A DNA stretch of 64,000 nt from Balanoglossus misakiensis. Lineage: Eukaryota; Hemichordata. Below the pieces are notes generated by a model, which ran no database searches, was not told where the DNA came from, and was given only the letters and a program-made list of their open reading frames with translations. Positions within the stretch are counted from its first letter, which is position 1. Each line of letters opens with the position of its first letter. A program made the translations under genes and the position numbers. The DNA is taken from positions 9,982,001 to 10,046,000 of the forward strand of contig CM082580.2 of NCBI GenBank assembly GCA_040954595.2, written 5' to 3'. Below, in pieces: positions 23,216 through 34,320 of this stretch.

Positions 23216-25356
23216 GTCGTGACAATACAGCTTTAACTTTACGCGCTGACAGAGCCGAACACAAGCCGAACACAATCACCCATACACTTTCGACAACACC
23301 GTCTAGACACTAGGCCACTGGCCAACTTTAACCCTGGTTCAGTGTTGTTGTTTGCTTGCTGTGTGGGTAAGGTGGCATTCCCTCAAGAACAATTTAACAA
23401 TCACCGTACTCTTGGTCCACGTAAGCCGTGAAGGTCAGATGACGGTCAGACGATGCTTGACACTTAACCTGTGGGAGAATATAATATTTGTAGAAAAGTC
23501 GTGTTTATCGCGAATGAGAGCAAAAAGGGCACTGTCTACCAGCGGGAATCTAGGTCAATTGACTCATTATTCATCAGCTTATTCGAAGGAACGTAAATCT
23601 TTGAGACCAAACACTGCGTAAAATACTTGTTCTAGAGCATACAATCCGCTTCGGATAAACTGTTGTCAAGCAGGCCGCTCCAGGTACCCGGATTAGCTAG
23701 TTTAGTCCCCTTTGGTGTTATCTCCGGGTGATGCGTTCGTCCTTCAACTCGGAGTGATCAAAATCACGCCCCCATCGTCGAAATACGATATATATTTCCA
23801 TCACGTTTGCATATTTGAATACCATAGATTGGCCAATGCTGGCTAGCATCTTTTGCCCAGCCAGCCCAGGGCATATCGTTTGCCCTGACCTTTTCTTGGA
23901 TCAACAAAGGTGCTTTACTGAAGCCAATCTCAGGGCTTGAAATGTCACTGGTTCAGGAATCCACAGGAAACAAGGTGCTCTGAATACAAAAGCACTTAAC
24001 ACAGGCTGTCTTGGTAAAGACTGTTACCAAGTGTATGGTGGACTGCAACAAAACCCATCAATAAACCACAAACACATTATGTGCAGCAATAACATCATCA
24101 TATTTAATTCATTAAGCCATCTTGGAAAGGCATAACTAGATACAGAAATTAATTTGAATTAACCTAGTATATATTCAGAATGAACTATATTTTAAACAGT
24201 TGTTTTGGTGCCACTACAAAAGTTCCAGTGGTCAGTCACTACCCAAATGGTTGACAAATTTCTTGAGAACATATCAAACACTAACACTATATTAATTTCT
24301 ATGTGCACTCTCATTGAAAGTGTGCAATCTCTATCTATAAACTTGTATGTGAAAGAAATGATCTACAGAAAACAAAATATCATGAGTCAGTCATCACCTT
24401 GCAGTAATGTGTAAAATCAAGGATCACGTGCCTAAGAAAGGTGTATGCACCAGAAAAGAAGTCACCATAATTATATCAAATATGTACAGTTGAAAATTGT
24501 TTAAAAATCTGCTTTTGTCTAGAATGCTTCTCTTTATCTGCTATTAGGTCAAAGTAAATTATTTGGGTGTAAGGTTGTATTTACAAGTTCCCCCGGAACA
24601 CTTTGTTTTCACTGGAATTTTTGTTGAAAACGAAACATTTTGTTTTCTGTTGACTTTAAAAAAAAATGAAAATAAATTCTGAGCAAAAACAAAGTATTCC
24701 GTTTTATGTTATAGATTATAAATTGAACCACTCACAGTCCAGGATAGTGTGCAAATAGCACAAACTTGACGCAACTTGCATGCATTGCTACCTTGCAGCC
24801 TACATTTTAGAGTTGGATAATCATATCATGGAAATAATTAACACAGATATGGCAGTGATATAATTTATGAAACACTCATGCCACTGGTAATGGTGTATCT
24901 TTGACAAACGAGAAAATTGTCAATATTATACATTATATTGCTTCAGCCACTTTATTAGAACATTATTAGAATCAATAGCAGAAATAACCATGTGCTGAAT
25001 TCCATACTACTCTAGTGCACTGTTTTCAATGTAGATAAACTGCACAATAATTCCAACCAGTATATCTTTTCCAAACGTGTATAAATAACTCAAACGCTAA
25101 AATGGACTTTTTCAAAATGGGAAAAATTGCAAATATCTTAAAATTCCAGGTTTATACCTAGGAGGAAGCTACATCTATTATTATTATTATCTATTGATAA
25201 CTTCAGATAGTTGGCAAAATTGTCTCCTTTGGCTTGTATTATCTAACATAATTTAAAGAATCAAGCATCATGTTAAATAATGAATGTTAAAACTAGTGAT
25301 GTTTGACGATTCAAAGATTTGAAAGTATTTTTGTTGCGCGTGGGCATCTCAGTTAA
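23216..25356. other. Spacer between the acyl-CoA synthetase and zinc-finger genes
   Basis: The right half is AT-rich and probably the long 3' UTR of the zinc-finger gene; a minus-strand AATAAA is at 24951-24956. The left half would hold the promoter of the acyl-CoA synthetase. No coding potential, tRNA or clear repeat is seen. Confidence 0.5.
24951..24956 (-). promoter_or_regulatory. Candidate polyadenylation signal of the zinc-finger gene
   Basis: TTTATT on the plus strand, AATAAA in coding sense, about 400 bp beyond the zinc-finger stop. Position is plausible but the motif is common in such AT-rich DNA. Confidence 0.35.
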
Positions 25357-27108
25357 TTACATATTTTGCCATATCGCCCGGACTGACTGATCAGTTTCTT
25401 GCTGCGTGATGACATGCTGTACGATCTGAGCCGGTATTTGTGCTGGCTGCTGCTGCTGCTGCTGGACTTGCTGCACCACGGTGTGGGTTGGAAAGCTTGC
25501 GGTGGTCTGGTAGGTCTGCTGGGGCTCTTCGTAAGCAATGGTCACCTGGGTTGGCACAGTAGTCACCACTTTGGCCCTCCTGGCGTTCGTCTGAAGAATA
25601 CTACTGTCGGTTTGCTTCAGGTGGGTCTGCTTGTGGACGTTCAGAGCACTGCGGCGCTTCGCAGCATAGCTGCACATATCACACTTGAACGGCCGTTCGC
25701 CGGTGTGCCTGCGCATGTGGATGGTAAGGCCTTTCTTGTCAACGCAGGCAAAAGAGCACAGCTGGCATCTGAATGGTCGTATGTTTGAATGTTTTGCCAT
25801 CACATGCTTTTTAAGGGTGCTGCCATCAGCACTGGCATAATCACACTGGTTGCATTTATAAGGTTTCTCTCCAGTATGCTTTCGCATGTGGACCAAGAAG
25901 TTGTCCTTCTTCTTTGTGCTGTATCCACAATGCTCGCAGATGATTGGGTTGACGGCGTTTTTATGCATCGGCGTTTTGTAGTGAGCCTCCAACTTCTCCC
26001 TGCTCACATAGGTCCGGTTACATAACTGACAACGGAAATCTGAGCCATGCTTTCCTACATGAATCTTCAGACGTGATTCAAACTTTGTGACATAATCACA
26101 TTGATCACACTGCAGTAGTTCTTTGATATCGGCATGCTTTCTCCTGACATGGTGTTTCACACTGGCTCGGGTGGACAGCTTTTCACCACAGATTTCACAG
26201 AGGAATTTTTTGGATCGGTTATGCTTTTTCTGGGTGTGTTTATCGAGCTCCTCTTGGGTCTTGTATCTCATCTTGCACTTCTCACACTGGAACTTTCTTT
26301 GCCCAATGTACTCTTTCTTCTGAAACGGCGATATGATTCCCAGCGATTCTCTCGTTGGGATAATGGCATCACTTTTTCTGCTTCGCTTGAAATGCTTCTC
26401 GGTCAGAATCTGAGCTTCACCGGCTGAAGTCTGCACTTGACCTTGTATTTGACCGTCATGTGTGAGGATGGTTATCGTGGTGGTAGTCCCTTCGGACGTG
26501 GGTGGTTTCAGCGCTTGGGTGTCAACAGTTTGCAGCTGTTCGACCTGATTTTCTTCGTGCTGTTCGTGGACCTGTACTTGTTGTTGCTCTTGTGAACTTG
26601 CACCGCTAGTCGCCGGGTCCTGGCCTTGGATTGCGGCCTGCTGTTGTGCTTCGGTGCCGTCCGGTTGTGCCATAGTGTTCTCAGCGCTGCGGGCAGCATC
26701 TGCCGCACATTCGGCACCTAAACCCATAAGGACTTCCAACGCATTTGAGAGAGACACGGCGTCGTTTTGTTGCGTGGTCAAATCTCCCAAGTTAACAGGT
26801 GCCTGCTGCTGCGACTCTGCATTTTCTTGCCCGTCTCTTTGTATAGTTTGAGCGACCGCCCCGCCGGTATGGTTGTTGTAGTTAGGGAAATGGGTTTCCT
26901 TCATATGCTCGGCTATGTTCACCTTCACAGCACTGTTGTACTTACATAGCTTGCAGCGATACACCTCCACAAGGAATACTTCGATGTATTCTTTGAAAGC
27001 TTCATAATCACTTAGCTGTCGCTGGTGGACTTCTTGTTGATGTTGTTGGGTCGTCTGCACAGCGGCATTGGCTGGAATTGTGACTTCGACGTAGGTCGGT
27101 GCAGCCAT
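25357..27108 (-). CDS. Intronless C2H2 zinc-finger protein with Gln-rich flanks (583 aa)
   Basis: A single uninterrupted frame of 583 residues starts at MAAPTYVEVTIPAN (ATG at 27108). It has one isolated N-terminal C2H2 finger (residues 50-73, CKLCKYNSAVKVNIAEHMKETH), a Gln-rich low-complexity region of about 200 residues, then a tight array of eight fingers at about 273-296, 302-325, 332-354, 358-382, 389-411, 417-440, 446-468 and 474-496. TGEKPYKC and TGERPFKC linkers mark fingers 6-7 and 8-9. A Gln-rich C-terminus contains a six-Gln run encoded by CAG repeats (plus strand about 25446-25465). This is a probable nuclear sequence-specific DNA-binding regulator. The CxxC-YxT/S pattern in several fingers resembles the ZFP64/REST/ZFX-type broad class, but I cannot assign an orthologue. 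Lack of introns in a long CDS suggests either an ancestral single exon or retroposition. Confidence 0.92.
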   Translation of the reverse strand: MAAPTYVEVTIPANAAVQTTQQHQQEVHQRQLSDYEAFKEYIEVFLVEVYRCKLCKYNSAVKVNIAEHMKETHFPNYNNHTGGAVAQTIQRDGQENAESQQQAPVNLGDLTTQQNDAVSLSNALEVLMGLGAECAADAARSAENTMAQPDGTEAQQQAAIQGQDPATSGASSQEQQQVQVHEQHEENQVEQLQTVDTQALKPPTSEGTTTTITILTHDGQIQGQVQTSAGEAQILTEKHFKRSRKSDAIIPTRESLGIISPFQKKEYIGQRKFQCEKCKMRYKTQEELDKHTQKKHNRSKKFLCEICGEKLSTRASVKHHVRRKHADIKELLQCDQCDYVTKFESRLKIHVGKHGSDFRCQLCNRTYVSREKLEAHYKTPMHKNAVNPIICEHCGYSTKKKDNFLVHMRKHTGEKPYKCNQCDYASADGSTLKKHVMAKHSNIRPFRCQLCSFACVDKKGLTIHMRRHTGERPFKCDMCSYAAKRRSALNVHKQTHLKQTDSSILQTNARRAKVVTTVPTQVTIAYEEPQQTYQTTASFPTHTVVQQVQQQQQQPAQIPAQIVQHVITQQETDQSVRAIWQNM

Positions 27109-28053
27109 CTTCTTTTTTCAATTTTCCCAGGTCAAATTTGTACCCCTAGTTTGGTCTAAAAATTCGCGGGTAAATAGTGTCAATAACACGGCAATTTTGG
27201 TACCAGAATGTTCACAAATTTCTACGGAAACGTGAACACTAGATGCTGAATGTCCCAAAACAAATTTTGCTCTTATTTTTTCGTGAAATTCAGCTCAGCT
27301 CACCACAAAGGCTTAGGGGGACCAACGCCATGACGGTGACGCGCCAAAACGAAATGAATTGTGGGAAGTAAATTGTATTCATATGCAAATGACTTATGTG
27401 TTAGTCCCACGCGTACGAATGAAGCGTCATAAATTTTATGGAATATTCATAGCGATTTTATGACTATGGGCCGCTAATGAATTAAAAAAAATTGTGAATG
27501 TCATTAAGCAGGACAATTAACATTTCTTCTTCAGTTTTGAATAAATTTAGCGTCAATTTTGTCATAGTAAATATGATACTGGAGATGATTTGCGTATCAT
27601 GATAACATACACTCCAGCTTGTGAGTTTTGAAATGAACAAGTTGTACATATGATTCAAAAAAATAATTCAAAGCAAGATGCCCAATGATAATTCATATTA
27701 TATGTATGATAAAGATAAAATCTACATTTTTATTTTTACAGGTCGTTATGTTAGGAATAACTGTAAACGTAACATTAGCATACATAAGCCTATTATGATC
27801 ATGTATAAATATCGACACAAGTTTGAATGGTTATGTCGAAACTGGTGGGTTTCTAGGGACCACCCTCCCGAAAATACCGAAAAAAAAAGAAAGTTTTCAG
27901 TCCGATGGGTGTATTTCCGTCAATCAGTTACATGTATGTGTAATGATTTGACTTTGAGAGATGACCACAATTGACTGGTGTAAGACATATTAAAATACCA
28001 TCGTAAAAAGAAGACATTGGACTTGTTCGTCCGTCCACTGTACTAGTCAAAGG

Positions 28054-28082
28054 GAAAGAAAGAAAGAAAGAAAGAAAGAAAG
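28054..28082. repeat. (GAAA)n microsatellite
   Basis: About seven consecutive GAAA units in non-coding DNA. Confidence 0.9.
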
Positions 28083-30714
28083 TTTCATTTCTTAATGGTT
28101 TATACATTGTATACGGAAAAAGTAACATAATACAACCATGTATAAGATTTTAAGTTATACATAATAAAGGTTGGTCTATATATTTTCCTATTCGTGGTCT
28201 ATATCAGTGTATGTGAAATTTAGATTCCAGCAAAGCTGCAACCAACTTTGCACTGTTTGTGCTAGCCTCTTGAGGTGGATCCACCGTAACGGTGTCGCCA
28301 TGGATACTGGGGTCCAACGACGATATTTTGAGATTGGGCAGGAAAACACACGTGGGACTATTGCTGCACGTGTTTATGACTGTAATGTTACTAGTATAAC
28401 GGAAACTCGACATGTATCAAGCACTTCTACGTGGATAAGGGGTTTGAGTTTTAACCCCCTAAGAGGCGCAAATCAGGGAAAGACAGCCTCCCTCAGTGAC
28501 CTAAGAAAAAGTGCATATGCCGAGAAAGTTTTTCAACTTGCGTTTCATTGCAATCCAACGTACATACTACCATTCTATAACGCTAACGACAATTCGATCA
28601 TTTTGATAAACACGAGAAGATTTATGAGCAAAATAAGCCCTTTGTTTTTCCCCGTTTCTACGTTTTTCAGTTCTCTTCGGCTGAAGTGCACCATTACGCA
28701 TTCAGTAAGGTACAACACTTAATTAATTTATGTGCGCATGCGTGCTGTGCAGGGTGGCAACGTTCATAAACATTGTTATGGTGCTTCGAAACTACCCATA
28801 GTGAACGACACGTGAAGTTTGAATTTGTAATCGGTATTCGTGATATTGTGCTGTGTGCGGAGCAAATTTCGAGGAGTCGCCGGTGAGGATCTATAGAACA
28901 GAGGTTTCTGTAGTAGAGTATAGCTCCGATTGTGGATCAGATCTGCAAAAAGACCAGGAGACCTCGGAAGGTGAGGATACGGGAACAATACGTATTGCGG
29001 CCAACCAAGCCCTTGTATGAAAACCCCTTTGTAATATGTGCTACATACCATAGTGGGCACAGGTAAAGGTTATACTTACCTGCTATCGATCGGTGGTGGG
29101 TATATTACGAACCCGTAAAACTGTGACCCCTTGATTGCTAAAGAGGCTTCAGATAAATTGGAAGACCGAGTCGGCGTTCCTATCACCACATATTAGTGTT
29201 TCGATTGCACAACCCATGTTTATTGCTGGCATAGGAAAGTGTATACCTTGACTGTATACGTATTACCGCTATGTGTGAAAGATTTTGGGATAGGCCTTTT
29301 TGAGACAGTTCTTCCCAGACCTGACCAACATAGGGCCAAGACTGGACAAATCATTGTAATTGTAGACCCATAATAATGGCACAACACATTTCACATTCGT
29401 ATCAGTCATCATCAAAGTCGCTGGTTTGATTATATTTAAAACGAAAGTATTTAGGTTTCTATTGAATTTTAAGGACACTTGACCTCATTCAACAGGAACC
29501 TATCTGCAATGTAATAAAAACCAGAGTTTGTAGAATTGTAAACAGTGACAATATAATTATCTTATTGGGCAGTCATGTTGTTTCAGTCAGGGATATCATT
29601 CACATTTGGCTAAGCTGTTGCCATGGCAACTGAATTGTCTCAAGATAGTGATACACAATCATGTGTCATAGAGGAAGTCATCTGTATTCTTATTCACAGT
29701 GAGAAGTCAAGCCTATTTCTAGGATATCACACTTCGTACTTAGAATTTTGAACTTTTCTCCTGGGATTCTACGTTGTAATCTAATTATTTATAATGGTGA
29801 GGGCTGGCCTTCCATACAGGAAAATGATAAGCAGAACAAAAAATATTGCATTATACATATTTTGCTAAACAGTTTAGTATACATGCAACTCCCCAATTAA
29901 ATTAACCTTGTTTTCTTCAATTTCCATGCATCAATTGTTAATATTTTATTTCTTGCCTAAAACTGATTATTAATAATAATAATATACATTTCAGTAGTAT
30001 CCAGCAGTAACTAGCTTGAACCCCTTTTTTAAAGAAAAGAAAAAAAACATCAATAATTTAATATAGCAACAACAAAACAACTGTCATTAACAGCTATGCA
30101 TCTGTGAAATGAAAAATTTATAATGCTGTATATTTAATGACAAAGTCAAGGCCTTAGCAATCAAGGTATGCTATTCATTTGATAGAATTAAATAGAAGTC
30201 TCGTACCCAAGTTCATGTACATGTACATTCAACCTGACTGCGGTCAACAGTGAGATGGAAATATGCCATTGACTGAAGAAGTGGAGGTTTGAGGGAGTCT
30301 GATGCTGCAAGGAATGAGTTTATAATAAAATTCAATGATTTATAACCTGGAATTCTCAGTTTGCAAGGATTTTCTTTGTTTTCTTGTATACAATTGCTTT
30401 AATTACATCACAGTCATGTAGAATATATGATTCATGTTTCGATCTTTGCCGACAATCCTCTGTTAAATTAAATTGTCCCACTGCATTGTTTAGAGAATAA
30501 AGTTTTGCTTTTATCAAAATATGATTTGGGATTTTTAACAATGCAGTGGAAAAAAATTAATTTATAAAAAAAGAATCATATATTCTGGATGGAAGTAAAG
30601 CAATTGTATAAAAGAAAACATTTTATTTAAAAAAAAATATTTAGCCTGGTAAATTATCAGAAAAAAATTATCTCCTACAGGGATATCAAATGTTCCTAGT
30701 ACAATGTTCAATGC

Positions 30715-30838
30715 GCACATGAAGTAAGGTGCCTTGCCTCAAGAATCTCAGAAAGAAAATCCACAGCCATGTCCGGGGCTTGAACCCAGACCCCTCCTAT
30801 TGCTAGTCAGATCTCCTACCCACTAGGCCACCGTGCTT
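30715..30838 (-). mobile_element. tRNA-derived SINE
   Basis: On the minus strand the element begins AGCACGGTGGCCTAGTGGGT. It contains an A-box-like TGGCCTAGTGG (30820-30830) and a B-box-like GGTTCAAGCCC (30776-30786) spaced as in tRNA genes, with a pairing T-arm (CTGGG/CCCGG). The 3' acceptor half does not pair with the 5' half, so it is not a working tRNA. The sequence continues beyond the tRNA part with ttgaggcaaggcacctta, similar in style to conserved SINE central regions, and then AT-rich DNA. The 3' boundary is uncertain. Confidence 0.65.
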
Positions 30839-30895
30839 ATGATGCTTGAAGACAATGGCCAGTGTTTATGTGCCAGAAATCCTAACACTCTGATG

Positions 30896-30976
30896 CAGCA
30901 ATACAATATAATGCAATATTGAATACAGTACAATACAATAAATTTGAACAAAACAATGCAATATCATGCAATATAA
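30896..30976. repeat. Imperfect ACAAT/AATGC simple repeat
   Basis: Repeated acaat and aatgcaatat words make an imperfect pentanucleotide-like tract next to the SINE head. Confidence 0.55.
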
Positions 30977-33900
30977 TAATCAGACACTGATTTTTAGAGG
31001 TAAAAAAGACATGAAACCACAATAGGCTACTGATCCATGCAACCCTGACTGACAGCTTTATTACCAAATGCAATAAAACTGAGCCAAAAGGGACCTTGCT
31101 AACTTGGTTATTTTGATGTGTAGTTGTTTATGGCCATAAAACTTTTGTTATGTTGTGAAGGTTTTTCTCTTCAAGTATCCATAACATAGTCTGAAGGGCT
31201 TAATATTGCAGCAGTTAGGTACTTATCATGATAATCGAGTCATTCGTTATTGATGTACAATTTCAGCATTTCTGAAGTAAGCAGAACATCTAAAATAACC
31301 TCTTATGGAAATAAGTATTTAACCAATGTAAAATGATTGGGACTGGTGTCCCTTTAATAAACATAGGGTGCTGTATCAATATTATTTTATGTACATAATA
31401 ATTTTTTTAATCAAATATCTCCCATCTCATAAATCTATCAGATGAGTGTTGTTATGTAACACCCATATGCTCTTGATCATGTTAAGATGTCACTGAATGA
31501 TATTTAAATTGCATACCTGCATTTTGAATAGGAAATCAAAAATCCATTGGTCTTTATATGATTTATACATCAATATGATAGTTGAAACTATTAAACACAG
31601 TAATTTTCTTTTCATGTTTTGCCCAATTTGTTATTTTTGAAACAAGATTTTTACGTGCTATTTTTGAAATTTAGAATTTTCCTTTAAGTCCTCCTGAGCT
31701 CACTTAATCTACTTGATCCTGGTAATTTGTACAAAATGTGTTGAATGGATTAACATGCTGCATAATCTGAATTGTGTGCTATTCTTAAAAATACACACGC
31801 ACAATATCACACTCTGGAACCAGGGAGGAGTACCCATTGTTGTGTCACGCCTGAGTATGCGTTGTCGTGGAAACTATAAAATCCACTCCACGTATTTCTT
31901 TTGCTACCTGCAGTTAGAACAGAGACCTGACATTAACTTCAGTACTTGACACGCTGTAAATCATACTGTAGGCAAAATTTTAATGTCATACTGAAGGAAC
32001 ATATATTTTGTTACATGCGTGATAATAAATTTGTGATTTTTCAGCCTCCTCTAATAAATCACTCTTGACATTAGGTGGTTGTTGTTGTTATGGCCTAGTA
32101 TCAGCTGGCTTGTGTAACTGAGCTCAGTAATTATTTTACCTGAGTTCCTCTTGGCATACCGAAGGCTCACAGTAATATTGTCTGTACCATTACATCATGC
32201 TCCTCGTATAGTATATTTACCCCGAGTTCCCGAGACTCACACATGTGATGGGCAACCTCAGCAAATACCAGAACGCTACTTTGTGAGTAAATAGTGAAAT
32301 ACAGTAGCCTTGCTAGTGTTGGTGTCAAATGCAATCAACCAGTATACAAACTTTGAAATGTACAAACAAATCCCCAGATTTTAGAAGATAAGCTGCCTAT
32401 ACCCAATATGTCAAATGTAATAACCCACTTCTCAGCTGTTAGGTTAACTCAAGCTTGCCCTGAGATTCCACACACTAGTCCTGTTTGAAATCAGTAAAGA
32501 ATACTTTGTTTTTCTATCTAAATCAAATGCTTAGAACCCTAATTTTGAGTTAGCGATCTCAGCAGATTTCAGATCACATAAACAGCTTGATATCTCAGGG
32601 TCAAGTAGGTTTTTCCAGATAACTGTTATCTTTCATGAACTGGCCAATAAATTGAAATATCCACGTGTTGTTTAAATTCAAGCAACTATATTTTATTTAT
32701 GTACTAGTTGAAACACACTGTATGGGAACAAGGATTGTATGTTCATGTACAAGTACAGCTGGTTAGGTATAGCTTACTGTAAATGTACAAGAACACTACA
32801 GCACTTCATAAGGCCCCTATAAATCTAGCTGGTTATCACCTAGTAATTTGTTTTGTACATATGAGAAGCATTTATTATCAGCGACTAATATGTCCTTTAG
32901 TGAGGAACTTGCTAATTTGTAGCATCAATCTATAATTAGGACCCTAGCATAATTTAATAATAAGATTACACATCTCTCATTTGAGCGTATATTTCATACT
33001 TTTCATTCACATCCATTTTCTTGAAATATCTGAATGGTTGTGAAGGTGTAGGATAGAAGCGAATAATGCATTCTGAAATTGTCCGTAAAACCAAATCCTT
33101 TGTTGACTTGTCAAAGGTGGTGAATATGAGCTGCTCAAACTCTTTCATTATTGTGTTTGTCTGTTGTTATTGGTTGCCTAGCAACTGTGTCACATATGAC
33201 ATATATACAATTATTGTCAACTTTATTGGCGGTTCCTATGAAAGCAGGAAACATCTCACATTGCACTGGTGTTAAAATATTGGAAATTACTAGTTGAATT
33301 ATCTGTATAACTGGTATGTTGATCTTTTTTGTTGTTTATTTAACTGAAACTTAAAATGCAGCAAGGTATGATGAAAGTCAAACTATCACACACTGCAGTG
33401 TGTGAATGAACTGGATTTAAAATTAAGCCCAAGTATCACACACCTTCAGTCAGTATGGCTATGAGTATTTAAGGGATTTCAGATCACTGAGGAAATGACA
33501 CCTGGCCTTGATAAATTATTTAGAGATGGAGATATTTGGGTCACATGTATTTGACAGTTGCCGTTTTTCAGTGACGTTACAGTTTTCAGCTGACTCTAGT
33601 GTCTTCCAAAAGCTGCTTCTGTGACATTACTGAGTGTTTTTATGCGGTAAGGTTGGGTAACATTGGTGAATGATTTGGGAACGCTGGTTCTGCAACCAGT
33701 TATAATGACTGCATTCACATAACAACGGGAAATACGCACATTCAAGCTCTTTAACACACTGTTTTCGTGATGGGCGGTACCCAGGTAAATGTTACTGGGG
33801 TTCCCAGTATGAGTGCTAGGTAAAAACTCGCATAGACATCCAGAGAAATCTGTGATTGGTTAGATCTCGGGTTTCCATGGCAACTGTAGTTAAATTTGTA

Positions 33901-34236
33901 TAGGTGACTGTATACCTCTTATCCTAAAGGTTGTAATCCAATTTTAGTACACAGCAGTCCCAGAGAGTAATCCCGGATCATGTGTCTGCCTGTTTGTATT
34001 TGGTTATTGAAACTGAGCACTGCCTGGAGATGTGTCTGTTCTTGTGTTTTTCTTCTGTTGTATGTGTTTCTGGAGATTTTTAAAGCCATTGTTGAAAAGT
34101 TGTTATATGTAATAAATGGATTTATGGCAGAAACTGCCTTTAATAATTGTCATTGTGGTCTTATCTTCATGTATGCAAGTTCACTTTTAGATGTGTTTGA
34201 TCTAACCTTTGGCTTTATTATTTTTCCTTCTATCAG

Positions 34237-34320
34237 TGATCAAGACGGATAAACCTGGAAGGAGCATGATTGCATTGTAGTCATTTATCTTGGAGTGAAT
34301 CATCAACCCCTACAAGTAGA
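34237..34320 (+). other. 5' UTR part of the first coding exon of LOXHD1
   Basis: The acceptor ttccttctatcag ends at 34236 and the first in-frame ATG is at 34321, preceded by an in-frame stop (TAG) at 34318-34320. At least one non-coding exon is therefore expected further upstream. Confidence 0.5.

Larger units (their letters stand above)
27109..34236. other. Long gene-poor, AT-rich region upstream of LOXHD1
   Basis: This 7 kb lies between the divergent starts of the zinc-finger gene and LOXHD1 and should contain both promoters and the non-coding 5' exon(s) of LOXHD1. Identified contents are a GAAA microsatellite (28054-28082), an excellent minus-strand splice donor sequence at 29072-29082, a tRNA-derived SINE (about 30715-30838) and an imperfect ACAAT/AATGC-rich tract (30896-30976). 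A 183-codon plus-strand frame at 28171-28722 shows no recognisable domain. Confidence 0.5.

Noticed and set aside
28171-28722. 183-codon open frame on the plus strand
   Set aside because: It has no recognisable domain, unusual composition and no supporting splice sites or polyadenylation context. It is most likely a chance ORF.
29072-29082. ATACTTACCTG, identical to the 5' end of U1 snRNA
   Set aside because: The bases after it do not match U1. The string is simply the reverse complement of a consensus splice donor (CAG/GTAAGTAT), so at most it marks a minus-strand donor of an unseen exon.
30770-30838. Possible functional tRNA gene
   Set aside because: A and B boxes are present but the acceptor stem does not pair and the sequence continues into a SINE body.
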